Notes: generated from the sequence alone by a model not told the origin. DNA of 64,000 nt from Mesorhizobium sp. (GCA_004963905.1 SUGL01000010.1:102008-166007); one strand, 5' to 3'. Counted from the first letter of the stretch, positions 46,777 to 56,499 are shown. Numbers and translations: made by a program.

Positions 46777-47261
46777 CTGGTTTGAGAGATGTAACGATCG
46801 TGACTCTCCCGCGCGGCTGCATCTCGACCACGCATGGGCATCTGCGCTCAGTTGGTCGCGAGGGCAATGAGGGGATGGCACTTTGGGTCGGCGTTCAGGA
46901 AGACCGGCACTTTGCCGTAACAGAGACGGTTATCCCGGCGCAGCGTCACATTCGAACAAACGATGGCGTTTGCGTGATCGTTGCGGCCGAAGAACTGCAC
47001 CGGCTCAATGTCTGGCTCTACAAAAGCGGCCTGAAACTCTTGGCCCAGATTCACAGCCATCCGGGCCGCGCCTACCATTCGACGACGGACGACGCTTATG
47101 CGGTTGCTACCACGGTTGGGTGTCTGTCGCTGGTGGTGCCGAATTTCGCCCGCGAGCCTTTCGATTTTGCTCGGGTCGCCGCCTATCGGCTTGACGAAAA
47201 GGCCAAATGGAATGCGCTCCCTCCCGCGGCACTGTCGCGAATGATCATGATATCGAGTTGA
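46773..47261 (+). CDS. JAB/JAMM-domain isopeptidase of the Ubl operon
   Basis: A 162-residue protein with the JAMM zinc-metalloprotease signature QIHSHPGRAYHSTTDDAYA (about residues 92-110). His94, His96 and an Asp at 106/107 are the zinc ligands. Glu33 in GREGNEGMALWVG is the likely catalytic acid. It would cut Ubl conjugates or process the Ubl tail. The ATG at 46773 overlaps the E2 stop (ATGA), so the two are coupled. The E1-like gene follows three bases later. Confidence 0.85.
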   Translation: MTGLRDVTIVTLPRGCISTTHGHLRSVGREGNEGMALWVGVQEDRHFAVTETVIPAQRHIRTNDGVCVIVAAEELHRLNVWLYKSGLKLLAQIHSHPGRAYHSTTDDAYAVATTVGCLSLVVPNFAREPFDFARVAAYRLDEKAKWNALPPAALSRMIMISS

Positions 47262-47264
47262 ACA

Positions 47265-48824
47265 ATGGCATTCGCTAACTTCATCGATCGCGCCGCCACG
47301 GCGGCATCTCAGGTCCTGGCCGATTTTCATCTGGGAGACTTCAAAGCAGCTCTTGAAAAGCAGGTCGTGGCAGTCGCCTTCGACCATCAGGCCGCTTCCT
47401 GCGCCGAAGGCCAGGCGACATTAGATCTTGCGGTGAGATTGCTCGCTAGGCTCTACCCGGTTCTGGCGATACTCCCGCTGGACAGCGCGGCGAGCTCTCA
47501 AGCCCAAGCGCTGGAGCGCTTGGCAAAGTCGATCAATCCAAAAGTCGGCATCCGGCGTTCCGGCAAGTCTGCCACCGTCTGCGTCGTTGCAGGGGTAACG
47601 CGCCCATCACTCCGGTGCCCGATCTTTTTCGTGGGATCGGACGGTTGGGCGGCAAAGCTGTCGCGTACGGACCCGGTGGGCTCTGGCCCAAGTCTGCTGC
47701 CTTATGGAGCTGGCGCCGCCAGTTGCTTCGGCGCCGCCAACGTCTTTCGAACTATCTTCGCCGCCCAGTTGACCGGCGCCGAGTTGGACGAAACCATCGA
47801 CCTCTCGCTATGCAGCTACGACAAGACCAAAGCCGGGGAGGCTGGCCCGATCGACTTTCCAGTCGACCTTGGCGAAACCCACCTCGTTGGGCTCGGTGCG
47901 ATAGGCCATGGCTCGCTTTGGGCGCTAGCGAGACAACCCGATCTCAAGGGTCGTCTGCATGTAATCGATCACGAAGCGATCGAACTCTCAAACCTGCAGC
48001 GCTACGCATTGGCCGGCCAGGCGGAGATTGGTATGTCCAAGGCGGTTCTTGCAGCCACCGCCCTTAGATCGACTGCCCTTGAGGTCGAGGCGCACCCTCT
48101 GACGTGGGCAGAATATGTTGCGCGCCGGGGCAATTGGGTCTTCGACCAAGTGGGTGTGGCGCTTGACACCGCCGCCGACCGTCTGGCTGTCCAAGGTGCA
48201 CTGCCGCGATGGATCGCAAACGCTTGGACGCAGGAGCACGATCTCGGTATCTCCCGGCATGGTTTCGATGACGGCCAGGCTTGCCTTTGTTGCATGTACC
48301 TGCCATCCGGAAAATCCAAGGACGAGCACCAGCTGATTGCCGAGGAACTCGGAATACCGGAAGCACACGAGCAGGTGAAAACGCTCCTGCAGACCAATGC
48401 CGGAGTTCCCAACGACTTTGTAGTTCGCGTGGCTACAGCGATGGCTGTGCCGTTTGAACCGCTAGCCCCGTTTGTCGGCCAGCCCCTGCGCTCCTTTTAT
48501 CAGCAGGCTATCTGCGGCGGTCTGGTGTTCCAGCTTAGCGAAGGAAGTCGCCGCGTTCGAACTGTCGTTCCGATGGCCTTTCAGTCGGTGCTTGCCGGGA
48601 TTATGCTTGCCGCGGATTTGGTCAAACATAGTGCGGGGTTTCCCATGAGCCCGACGACGAGCACTCGGGTGAATCTTCTGCGCCCCCTTGGCTCTCACTT
48701 GCACGATCCGAAGGCCAAGGACTCCAGCGGCCGCTGCATCTGTAGCGACGACGATTTCATTGCCGCTTACAGGCGCAAATACGGCGAGCCCGTTGATCAG
48801 GTAAGCGATGTCTCGGCCGCCTAA
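47265..48824 (+). CDS. E1-like ThiF/MoeB-family activating enzyme of the Ubl operon
   Basis: A 519-residue protein. Residues about 1-200 form an extra N-terminal domain with no clear name. The ThiF-like adenylating domain then starts at VGLGAIGHGSLWAL (GxGxxG, about 208-221), followed by HVIDHEAIELSNLQRYAL (Asp235, Arg246), GMSKAVLAA (Lys259) and VALDTAADRLAVQ (Asp301). A Cys-rich ACLCCMY (about 339-345) and a C-terminal GRCICSDDDFIAAYRRKY (about 489-506) could hold the catalytic Cys or a metal. It should adenylate the Ubl C-terminus and pass it on as a thioester. Last gene of the four-gene operon. Confidence 0.85.
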   Translation: MAFANFIDRAATAASQVLADFHLGDFKAALEKQVVAVAFDHQAASCAEGQATLDLAVRLLARLYPVLAILPLDSAASSQAQALERLAKSINPKVGIRRSGKSATVCVVAGVTRPSLRCPIFFVGSDGWAAKLSRTDPVGSGPSLLPYGAGAASCFGAANVFRTIFAAQLTGAELDETIDLSLCSYDKTKAGEAGPIDFPVDLGETHLVGLGAIGHGSLWALARQPDLKGRLHVIDHEAIELSNLQRYALAGQAEIGMSKAVLAATALRSTALEVEAHPLTWAEYVARRGNWVFDQVGVALDTAADRLAVQGALPRWIANAWTQEHDLGISRHGFDDGQACLCCMYLPSGKSKDEHQLIAEELGIPEAHEQVKTLLQTNAGVPNDFVVRVATAMAVPFEPLAPFVGQPLRSFYQQAICGGLVFQLSEGSRRVRTVVPMAFQSVLAGIMLAADLVKHSAGFPMSPTTSTRVNLLRPLGSHLHDPKAKDSSGRCICSDDDFIAAYRRKYGEPVDQVSDVSAA

Positions 48825-48918
48825 GCAGACGCGCACCTCTCCGTGGACGCAGGGGGCGCGGCTTGTGGGCGTGACCATGGGCGCCATTATGACACGCTTG
48901 GCCCGCTCCTTTGCCCGC

Positions 48919-49000
48919 CTATCGTCCTCCGCGCATGATCCCTGACACCTCCTTGCCGACGTGATGATCCAGCACCAGCCGCCATGGCACCAGAGGCTGG
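48919..49000 (-). pseudogene. Duplicated tail of the DUF3363 relaxase
   Basis: In one minus-strand frame this reads LVPWRLVLDHHVGKEVSGIM followed by RGGR and a stop at 48919-48921. The intact relaxase (52864-54834) has LVPWRPVLERHVGKEVSGVV at its C-terminus. The two are clearly related, but the copies differ. It marks the far end of the subtilase/ATPase module. Confidence 0.8.
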
Positions 49001-49038
49001 TCAAACCTCCGTTGTTGGCCGGTTTGGACAGTGCTGCA

Positions 49039-51506
49039 TCAGGTCTCGCACGACGTCTCGACAGTCAGGGCTGCTTCGACGGGTGTGAAGATGTCAACAT
49101 CGACCCCAGGCGCCCGAATCGTCACAATCAGGGCGTACCGAGCCAGAGCGTCGACGCGTTCCAGGTAAGGCTTCTCCTTCCACCAGCCCCCGACCGGGAA
49201 CACGCCGATCGCGTCACGCTCGGCGAGATCGGCGGCGCTGCCCGACCAGAAATCGGCGTGCAACGAGCCGCGATCGCGGAAGGTGCCGAGCAGCCACTCT
49301 TCTCCGCCTCCAGCAGGCGCCCCTTCCTCCTCGTCCCGAGCGGCCTGATTGATGCGGGCTCGGAATTCGTCGACTGTCTCGGTCGCTGACTTTACTCTGA
49401 ACCGAAGACCATGGGACGCGTAACGATGCCGGCGGGTCCATCCGCGTTCACCGGGGTTGGGTTCGATGAAATAGGACAGCGTGACGCGGAGCTCGACCTG
49501 GGCAGCGCCGAGCGCCGCGAGCTGCTCCTTCGGCCAAGGCAGGCGATGCAGCTTCATGTCACGCGTTTTGGCAGCCGCGCCGCCCTCGCGCTGGAAAGGC
49601 TGAAGCTCATCTTCAACGATAAGCGTGAGGTCGTTCACCGTTGACAGAAGCGCGCGCCCAAGATCTGGCACGCCATAACCATAGCGCCGCACGAGCGCCT
49701 GGATCTCGCCCTTCGCTCCGTTGCACGCATCGATGCGTGCGCGCATCGCCGGAGTCCATTCGGCCGAGTGGACGATCAGGGCGCGAACCGTTTCAGGCCA
49801 CAGCTCGGGGCGCGCTGATAGAATTAGTCCCGCCATCCGTGCGGCATGGGCCGTTGCCGCGCTCGTATCTCCGAGGGTGGTGAAGTGGCGCAGTTCGGGT
49901 CGATAGAAAGTGGTCAATATCTGCAGATCGTCGATCGGCTCGCCAGGCAACACACCGTCATGGGCGAGATTGCCGCCTTCGAAGACGACCTCGGGCTTCA
50001 CCGGCCACTGCCTGTCCCAAACGACCGAAGTGCGACTGCGCGGCGAGAGCTCGCCGACCGGCGCGATCGGAGCGTAGCCCGCAAAGTCGGTGTCAATGAT
50101 ATCGACCTTTTCTGTGAAAGCGCCGACCGTCAGCGCATTCCAGGCCTGAGAAGGATCATCGACTGCTTCCAGATCGTTGCGCGTCAAATGCTCGGCCGGC
50201 ATGAGGTCATCGCCGATGTTGCCGGCAGAGAGAACGATCAAGCGTCGCTGTTCCTCTTCGAAACAGAGTTGGTCGATAGCGGCAGACCACGATGTGGGCC
50301 TTCCACGCGCCGGACTGGCGCTTGTCACAGCCATTGCGATCGCGCGGCGGCGCTCCGGCGCCTGCACCTCGGCGCGGGCGATCGCTTCCGCGGTGATCGC
50401 GCCATAGAGTTCTGGATCGTTTGCCTCGTCTTCTGGCGGAAGGATACGAACACTCTCCAGCCGAAAGGGCAATGGAACTGGATCGCCTCCGACCAGGAGC
50501 GGGACCAGATCACCGTACAGGCCGACACCTGCCATTCGCGTCCCGTGGCCGCTCCACGCAGGTGTGTCGTCGCTGCCCCATGCCGGTTTGACGGTGTGCC
50601 AGTCTTCAACGGCAAGTGCGGGTTCGATCAACGGGTGGGTGCGACGCACGCCGCTGTCGAGAATGCAGACCGCAATATCGGTTGAGGCGGTCTGACGCGC
50701 CCGAGAAGCTCGTCGCTCCAGTCCCTTTGCTCCGCGCCGCCAAGGCCCATGAAGAAGGACGGCGTATCCTTCGCGCGCCGCAGCTCGGCGACGACATCGC
50801 TGTGCGCAATCATGCGGTCGAGCATTGCCGTGCTGGCGAGTGCCAGCATGACCACCCGCTCCGGAAACCTGACCGCATGCGTGCGCAAAGTGATGTTCAG
50901 GGCTTCGGCAATGTGCTCGAAGTTCTCGCGGCGACCGTCGCGCAGCCAGACTTCCCACCACACCTGCTCGTCAGCGGCCTGGGGGAAGAGGTCGTCGTGG
51001 TCGGTAAACAACGATCGTGCAGTCGCCAGCCTGACTGTCTCCATGCGGGAGACGAGCGGCTCGTTGCGCGGTCTGCCGCGGTCAGTGTCAACGTCTCGAT
51101 ACGCCTCGACTTTCCGCAAATAATAGGCTTGCGCGCTTTGCGGCAGGAACACCGACGCTGTGATGGGAGCACCGGGTTGAGTTGGCTCATGGACGGCGAC
51201 CAGCTCCATGTGCTGGCGACGATCGGCCAACTGGTCGAGGGCCGCCCGTCCGGACATGGGCAGATCGATCTCGAGATAAAAGCCAGGCGTGCCGACCGAC
51301 AGCTGGGGGTCACGCGCCGCAATCTGCTGGCGTGCACTTTCGACCGCTTGTTCGATGGATTGCGTCAAGGCCGCAGCATGCGACGCCCGATCACGCGCCG
51401 GCAGCGGCGGTGCATGTATAAGTTGGTTGGGCCGCCGATAGGCTTCCCGAATGCCGTTGTTGCGAAGGTGGATATGGGCGCGGTCGCGCGGAAAATCGTC
51501 TGCCAT
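49039..51506 (-). pseudogene. Subtilisin-like serine protease (S8), frameshifted
   Basis: A large S8-family protein in two frames. The first part (50628-51506) encodes a helical N-terminal region. At about 50697-50704 one base is missing (the frame passes from DWSDELLGR to ARQTASTDIAVCILDSG). The rest (to 49039) has the subtilase triad, Asp in AVCILDSGVRRTHPLI, His in WSGHGTRMAG and Ser in GDTSAATAHAARMAG, and a beta-rich C-terminal domain. If the frameshift is real the protease domain is not made as one chain. It is 17 bases downstream of the AAA gene on the same strand, so the two were an operon of the widespread ATPase-subtilase pair type. Confidence 0.85.
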
Positions 51507-51523
51507 TATGATCTGTGCTGTCG

Positions 51524-52507
51524 CTACTCAGACAGCGAAGCCTGCCGGCGTTCCTTCAGAGCGTCGATGAGCGCTTCCGAGGTGATCCGCTTCCCCCCCC
51601 GCAATATGATGGTTTTTGCAGCGTCGTCGGCCGCGCGGGTGATCTCGGCCTGCGACAGTCTCTCTGCCTGAGAGATCGCCTCGTTCCAGGCAAGCCCTCT
51701 GGTGTCGAAGCGGTCGAGTCGAGCCCGAAGCAGCGCCTCGATAATCGGCCGATCGGGCACGGCGTATTCGATGACATCGTCGAAACGGCGGAACAAAGCT
51801 CTGTCGAGCAGCTCGGGATGATTTGTTGCCGCAATAATCAGGCTGTGGCTGTCGTCTTGCTCGAGAAACTGCAGAAACGAATTCAGCACGCGCCGAATCT
51901 CGCCAACATCCTGGCGTTCGCCTCGACGCGCGCCGATGGCATCGAATTCGTCAAAGAAGTAGACGCCCCGCGTCGCCTGCATTGCATCAAAAACAAGCCG
52001 CAGCTTTCCGGCAGTCTCTCCCATGAACTTGGTGATCAAACCATCGAGGACGATCGTGAAAAGGGGCAGATGAGCTCCCCGGCCAATGCCGATGCGGTCA
52101 TCGTCTTGCCTGATCCTGGCGGGCCGACCAGAAGCAGTTTGCGACGGGGAACAAGCCCGTGCTCGCGCAAGCTTGCTTGTTGGCGCTGCTCTCCCAGCAC
52201 GCGGTGCAGGCGCGAGCGCAGACTGTCCGGCAAAATCATGTCGGTCAGTCGCAGGTCCGGATAGCGCACATGCAGGAGCCCTGCGAGCTCGCCCTTTGGC
52301 TGAAAAAGGGGAACCGGCCGACTGCTCTTGGCAATCCGGGCGTCCCTGCTCTTGGCTGCGTCGACCAGATCCTTGAGCTCCTGAGCAAGCTTGCCATGGC
52401 CTTGACGTGCCTCATGCGCAGCAAGCTGCATCGCGATAGAGGAAACGATCCTCGTCGCCGGCAATGTGGCTTTTAAGCAGCGTCACGATATGGCGGGCCG
52501 TGGTCAT
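51524..52507 (-). pseudogene. AAA ATPase partner of the subtilase, broken by two frameshifts
   Basis: A cytosolic AAA ATPase that in intact loci accompanies an S8 protease. The N-terminal part (MTTARHIVTLLKSHIAGDED from 52507) loses frame at about 52435. The middle part carries Walker A LLVGPPGSGKTMTASALAGE, then frame is lost again at about 52075. The last part has Walker B VYFFDEFDAIG, sensor 1 IIAATNHPELLD and the Arg-finger region FRRFDDVIEY. Two separate shifts argue for decay rather than one sequencing error. Confidence 0.85.
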
Positions 52508-52863
52508 GGCTCTCTTCTGGGGTATCCGTTTACTTGGCGAAGCGCATGCAACCTAAACGCTTTCAACGGCGATTTGCATCGCGCAATGGTGTTTTTTCTC
52601 TTGTCGATGTTCGCCCGTGGCAACTTCAGCGGTGAACTGTTGCGCCGCGGTCATAGGCCAGCCGGAATAACGCCGGCCAGCAGACAACAGTCCGCATCTT
52701 CGAGCGCTCGAAGTCTGGCCACTCACGCAGCGTGTCGGGTCCGAACGCTCCAAAGCCGCCCCGCCTGGCAGGTCCATGCGACCGATTGCGGGCGTGCGGC
52801 CATAAGGTCTACGCGGGCTCGCATGGCTGCCCGCGCCGCTGGCTAAAAAAGCTGTACACCATC
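52508..52863. other. Intergenic between the AAA gene and the relaxase
   Basis: About 350 bases upstream of the ATPase gene and downstream of the relaxase stop. It should hold the promoter of the ATPase-subtilase pair. No gene or repeat was recognised. Confidence 0.45.
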
Positions 52864-54834
52864 TCACGAAACACCAGGTCCGCTCCTTTGCCGGCCGACG
52901 GTCCATGAAATCCCCTCCCCACTCACGACACCGGAGACCTCCTTGCCCACATGGCGCTCAAGCACCGGCCGCCATGGCACCAGCGTGAACTCGCGCGACT
53001 TCTCAACGACGGCATATTTTCCGCTGGCAAGCTCGACGGAGCGGCGGAGCGTACCCTCTACTCGTCCTCCGGATCGCGCTTCGGCATAGGGCAGGCCAAG
53101 TTCCTCCGACAGTTGGCCAGCAACACGGTTCAGTTCTCGCTGGCGCAGGATCGAAAGCATGTTGGCTCGATAGACGATCCGATCCTGTTCTTCATGCGCG
53201 AGGCCTTGCGCGATCAGCCACTCCCGCCGGCGAGCTTGCGCCTCTCTCACGTCGCAGCCGAAGCCGGATCCGTGCAAAGGCTCGGGTCTATCGGCAACCA
53301 GCTCCCGGTCGAGCCAGGTGGCGCCGTTGAAGCTGACCTGTCGCTCCAGCGCCATTGAGGAGAGCTTGTCGACAACGACAGGCTCGGCCCTGGCCCGCTG
53401 GCCCTCATAATTCGCGACGCGATCGAGATGGTCCGGCGCGATGAGCCAGGTGCCGTTCGGCTCTCGCTCAACGCCGCCGGTCGCGCGGCGGATCGCCTCC
53501 AGCCGCCGCACATGCGTTCGCGCAAAGCTCTCGGTGGCGGATGGGTCATGCTTCAGGTGGATATCGACGTCGTAACGGCCGCCATTCGCGGCGGCGATTT
53601 CGGCGATGGTACGATCGACCCGCCTCGGCTCGGTGTTCCTTGGCGCGACACGCACGATGCAGCCATTAGGCATCGTTTCCATCGCCTCGCCTCTACCGAT
53701 GTCGATCCAATGGCTCTTACCGTCGACGGCGTCGACGATCATGTAGTGGCGGTCATTGATCTCGTCGGCCAGTCCACGCGCGACAACGCGACCGACGAGA
53801 GACTGGACGGGCTCGCCGGCTCGATCGTGGATCACCCAGTCGGCGGCACTGCGTGCAAGCCCCTTGCCGGCCAGTTCGCGGTGGATGGTCTTGATGATGT
53901 CGCCGCGTTCGCCGGTGCGGCGCAGCGTGGCTTCGAGCTCATCGTCGAGGCGCCAGGAGCCAGCGCCGACCTCCGCGGCCAGACCCATCCGCTCGAGCTT
54001 GCGCAGCCGTCCCTGGTGCAGCGTCTGGCGAATGGCGTCGGGACCGCCCGGCGAGACCAGCCCGTCATCATCACGCATGCTGAGCAGCCGACGGTCGATG
54101 CTGGTGAAGCGTTCCTGCTCCATTTCCCGGCGCAGGCGAAGCTCAATCTCGCGGTCGGTTCGCGGACCGAGATCGAGGCTGACCAGCTCGGCCGCCCGCT
54201 CGCGGATGCCAGATGAGATATATTCGCGCGCGATGACCAGGTTCTCGCCACGGTCGTCCCTGCCTCGGACGATGATGTGGCTGTGCGGGTGGCCGGTGTT
54301 GAAATGATCAACCGCGACCCAGTCGAGCTTCGTGCCGAGGTCTTCCTGCATCTGCGCCATGAGCCGCCGCGTCAGCGCCTTCAGGTCTTCATACTCGATG
54401 CCGTCTTCGGCAGCGACGATGAAGCGGAATTGGTGGCGGTCGCCGTCCGCGCGATCGATGAACGCCTTGCCGTCGACGCGGTCGCTGTCGGCGCCGTAGA
54501 GCTCGCCAGGCGCACCTTCTCGGGTGACGCCGTCGCGCTGAAGATAGCGTAGATGGGCACGCGCCCCGTCCGCGCCCTTGCCGGCGAGCTTGACGATCCG
54601 CGCCTTGACGATCACCCGGCGCTGGCGGAAGGCGGCATACCGGTCGCGCGATTTCAGCAGCGCCGCAGCCGCCCCGCCGCGCCCTGTCCGGCTGCCCGTG
54701 AAGCGACCGCCGGGCTGGGGCTGGCCGCCGGCTCGGTTGACGGCTGCCCGGACTTGACCGGCATAGCGTTTGCCTGCCTTCGAGCCGCGCGACCCGATTT
54801 TGCCGAGCTTCGGCCTGAACTCGTCATCCTTCAT
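52864..54834 (-). CDS. rlxS: DUF3363 relaxase (RlxS-like)
   Basis: A 656-residue MOB-type relaxase that nicks oriT and pilots the single strand. A basic, Gly- and Arg-rich N-terminus (about 1-80) is followed by the relaxase fold with VAVDHFNTGHPHSHIIVRG (about residues 190-208), which holds the HxH metal-binding motif, and then the long DUF3363 region. The same family and position (with traF and rdfS) are found for RlxS in the Mesorhizobium symbiosis ICE of strain R7A. Its C-terminal sequence is partly duplicated at 48919-49000. Confidence 0.88.
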   Translation of the reverse strand: MKDDEFRPKLGKIGSRGSKAGKRYAGQVRAAVNRAGGQPQPGGRFTGSRTGRGGAAAALLKSRDRYAAFRQRRVIVKARIVKLAGKGADGARAHLRYLQRDGVTREGAPGELYGADSDRVDGKAFIDRADGDRHQFRFIVAAEDGIEYEDLKALTRRLMAQMQEDLGTKLDWVAVDHFNTGHPHSHIIVRGRDDRGENLVIAREYISSGIRERAAELVSLDLGPRTDREIELRLRREMEQERFTSIDRRLLSMRDDDGLVSPGGPDAIRQTLHQGRLRKLERMGLAAEVGAGSWRLDDELEATLRRTGERGDIIKTIHRELAGKGLARSAADWVIHDRAGEPVQSLVGRVVARGLADEINDRHYMIVDAVDGKSHWIDIGRGEAMETMPNGCIVRVAPRNTEPRRVDRTIAEIAAANGGRYDVDIHLKHDPSATESFARTHVRRLEAIRRATGGVEREPNGTWLIAPDHLDRVANYEGQRARAEPVVVDKLSSMALERQVSFNGATWLDRELVADRPEPLHGSGFGCDVREAQARRREWLIAQGLAHEEQDRIVYRANMLSILRQRELNRVAGQLSEELGLPYAEARSGGRVEGTLRRSVELASGKYAVVEKSREFTLVPWRPVLERHVGKEVSGVVSGEGISWTVGRQRSGPGVS

Positions 54835-54938
54835 GCGAGCCTCCCAGACATATCAAGCAAAATCAGACACTTACACGTCCAACCCTCTTGGCACCGGCGG
54901 CAGCCTCCTGGAAAAACGATGTGCAGACAAAGATTTAA

Positions 54939-54955
54939 CCGCCTCCTGGAGGCGG
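54939..54955. repeat. Inverted repeat upstream of the relaxase gene
   Basis: CCGCCTCCTGGAGGCGG, an eight-base stem in the 180-base gap between the lytic transglycosylase and the relaxase. It may be a terminator for the upstream gene or a part of an oriT region. Evidence does not separate these. Confidence 0.45.
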
Positions 54956-55013
54956 TACCTTTATCTTGCCTTACGCGCCCAGCCCCGCCAGACGCGCCCC
55001 CGTCCGCCCATGG

Positions 55014-55697
55014 CTAACGCACCGGCTCCTTCGGCTGCGCGCCGTCCTTGCCGAGCGGCACGAAGAGATCGCCGTTTCGCACGCCTGAGTGAACACCGTC
55101 ATGAATGAAGAACAGCGACCGTCCGAGAGGAGCGATTTGCGCCTTTGGAGCGACAGATTGGCTTTCGAACGCCTCGATGTCGGCCGCCGAAACTCCGGCC
55201 GCCTTGAGTTGGTCGAGGTACTCGACGGTCTCTTCTGGCAGCGGTTTGCCACGCTTCAAATGCTCGTCGTAGCGCTCGGGACCGGCATTGTAGGCGCCAA
55301 ACAGGCCAGGAAATCCGAAGCGGTCATACATGGCGCTGAGATAGGCCGTGCCGGCCAGGATATTGTCGCGCGGATCGTGGGGGTTAGGCCCAAGGCCGTG
55401 TTCGACCCGCATCTCCTCATAGGTGCCGGGCATCACCTGCATGAGGCCCATGGCGCCAGCGGGGGAGGTGATGGGGCGGCCGCCGCGCATTGTCTTGCCG
55501 CCGCTTTCGGCAGCCATGACGGCATAGATCCAGGCTTGGGGAATATGGAAGCGCCGGCTTGCTTCCGATACCAACGTCTGCCACTTTCGCAGCTGCGGAC
55601 TTTGGGAGATGGCGACCGGCTCAGCGCCGGTCGAGGCGGAACAGGCGCATGGCGCAATGGCGATCATGCCCAACAAGAGGAGGGTCACTCGGTCCAT
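55014..55697 (-). CDS. Lytic transglycosylase of the conjugation system (VirB1-like)
   Basis: A 227-residue SLT-domain protein with an N-terminal lipoprotein-like signal (LLLGMIAIAPCACSAS). The catalytic Glu is in VMAAESGGKTMRGG (about residue 65), followed by SPAGAMGLMQVMPGTYEEM and GAYNAGPERYDEHL. It opens peptidoglycan for the mating channel. The ATG at 55697 overlaps the end of traF. Confidence 0.92.
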   Translation of the reverse strand: MDRVTLLLLGMIAIAPCACSASTGAEPVAISQSPQLRKWQTLVSEASRRFHIPQAWIYAVMAAESGGKTMRGGRPITSPAGAMGLMQVMPGTYEEMRVEHGLGPNPHDPRDNILAGTAYLSAMYDRFGFPGLFGAYNAGPERYDEHLKRGKPLPEETVEYLDQLKAAGVSAADIEAFESQSVAPKAQIAPLGRSLFFIHDGVHSGVRNGDLFVPLGKDGAQPKEPVR

Positions 55698-56233
55698 AGC
55701 GGTACGAGCCTCCCGATGACATTTTGAGTGGGAACAGGCCCGAAATAGCGGCTGTCGAAGGAGCGGTTTTTGTCGCTGCCGAGCAGGAAAACCTCGTTAT
55801 CCCCGAGCGCTCGGCAGCCGTTCCACCATGGCAAAGGTCGGCCTTCGGCGTCGATTTTGAGCCGGCGCGCGACGATGTCGCCGCCGATGATGATGGCGTC
55901 ATTGAAGGCGCAGACATTATCGTCCGGCAGCGCTGCAAGACGTTTTGCCAGCGGCACATTGCGAGGCAGATAGCTGCGCTCGGCGGCGAGATACGCCGCG
56001 TATTCAGGCGGGCGCACGAGCACGAGATCGCCACGCGCCAGCGCTCCCGCAGCGATGCGGTAAAGGCCGATCGGCGCGCTGGCCGAGGCGTTCCAGACCA
56101 GCCAAGGGGTGGGCTTTCCCAGCGCCGTGAAGCCCAAAAGACCGAGACCGGCCGCGGCCAAGGCGACCGTCTTACGGGCTCGAACACGCCTCAGGCGGCT
56201 GCCGATCAGATGGATGGAAGGGCGCCGCCTCAT
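55685..56233 (-). CDS. traF: Conjugal transfer signal peptidase TraF (S26)
   Basis: A 182-residue membrane peptidase of the TraF/S26C family, which in RP4-type systems processes and cyclises the TrbC pilin. It has an N-terminal membrane helix (TVALAAAGLGLLGFTALG), then NASASAPIGLYRI with the probable catalytic Ser, LARGDLVLVRPP, VPLAKRLAALPDD with the candidate Lys, and GDNEVFLLGSDKNRSFDSRY near the end. The start overlaps the stop of the rdfS-like gene. Confidence 0.93.
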   Translation of the reverse strand: MRRRPSIHLIGSRLRRVRARKTVALAAAGLGLLGFTALGKPTPWLVWNASASAPIGLYRIAAGALARGDLVLVRPPEYAAYLAAERSYLPRNVPLAKRLAALPDDNVCAFNDAIIIGGDIVARRLKIDAEGRPLPWWNGCRALGDNEVFLLGSDKNRSFDSRYFGPVPTQNVIGRLVPLWTE

Positions 56234-56499
56234 GAACGGCCTCCCGTGCCGCCCTGGCCGGAACCGGCCTTGCCATCGCCGGCGGTGGAGTGCTGCGGGT
56301 GTCCTTTCGACCAATGGTCGAGTTCGTCGATGTGATAGCGGACATAGCGGCCGTGCTTGCGGAATTTCGGGCCGCCGCCCTTGAGCCGCATCTTTTCGAG
56401 CGTGCGCTGGGAGAGCCCGATATAGAAGGCGGCTTGGGCTGTGCTGAGAAACGGGCTGCCCTTTTTCGCGCGGGCCGCGCGTTCGTTTTCGTCGTCCAT
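56230..56499 (-). CDS. rdfS: Excisionase-like helix-turn-helix protein (RdfS-like)
   Basis: An 89-residue protein with a MerR/AlpA-type winged helix (FLSTAQAAFYIGLSQRTLEK, then GPKFRKHGRYVRYHIDELDHW). It lies directly upstream of and overlapping traF. In the Mesorhizobium symbiosis ICE the excisionase and transfer activator RdfS has the same size, type and position. The role is inferred from that synteny. Confidence 0.78.
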   Translation of the reverse strand: MDDENERAARAKKGSPFLSTAQAAFYIGLSQRTLEKMRLKGGGPKFRKHGRYVRYHIDELDHWSKGHPQHSTAGDGKAGSGQGGTGGRS

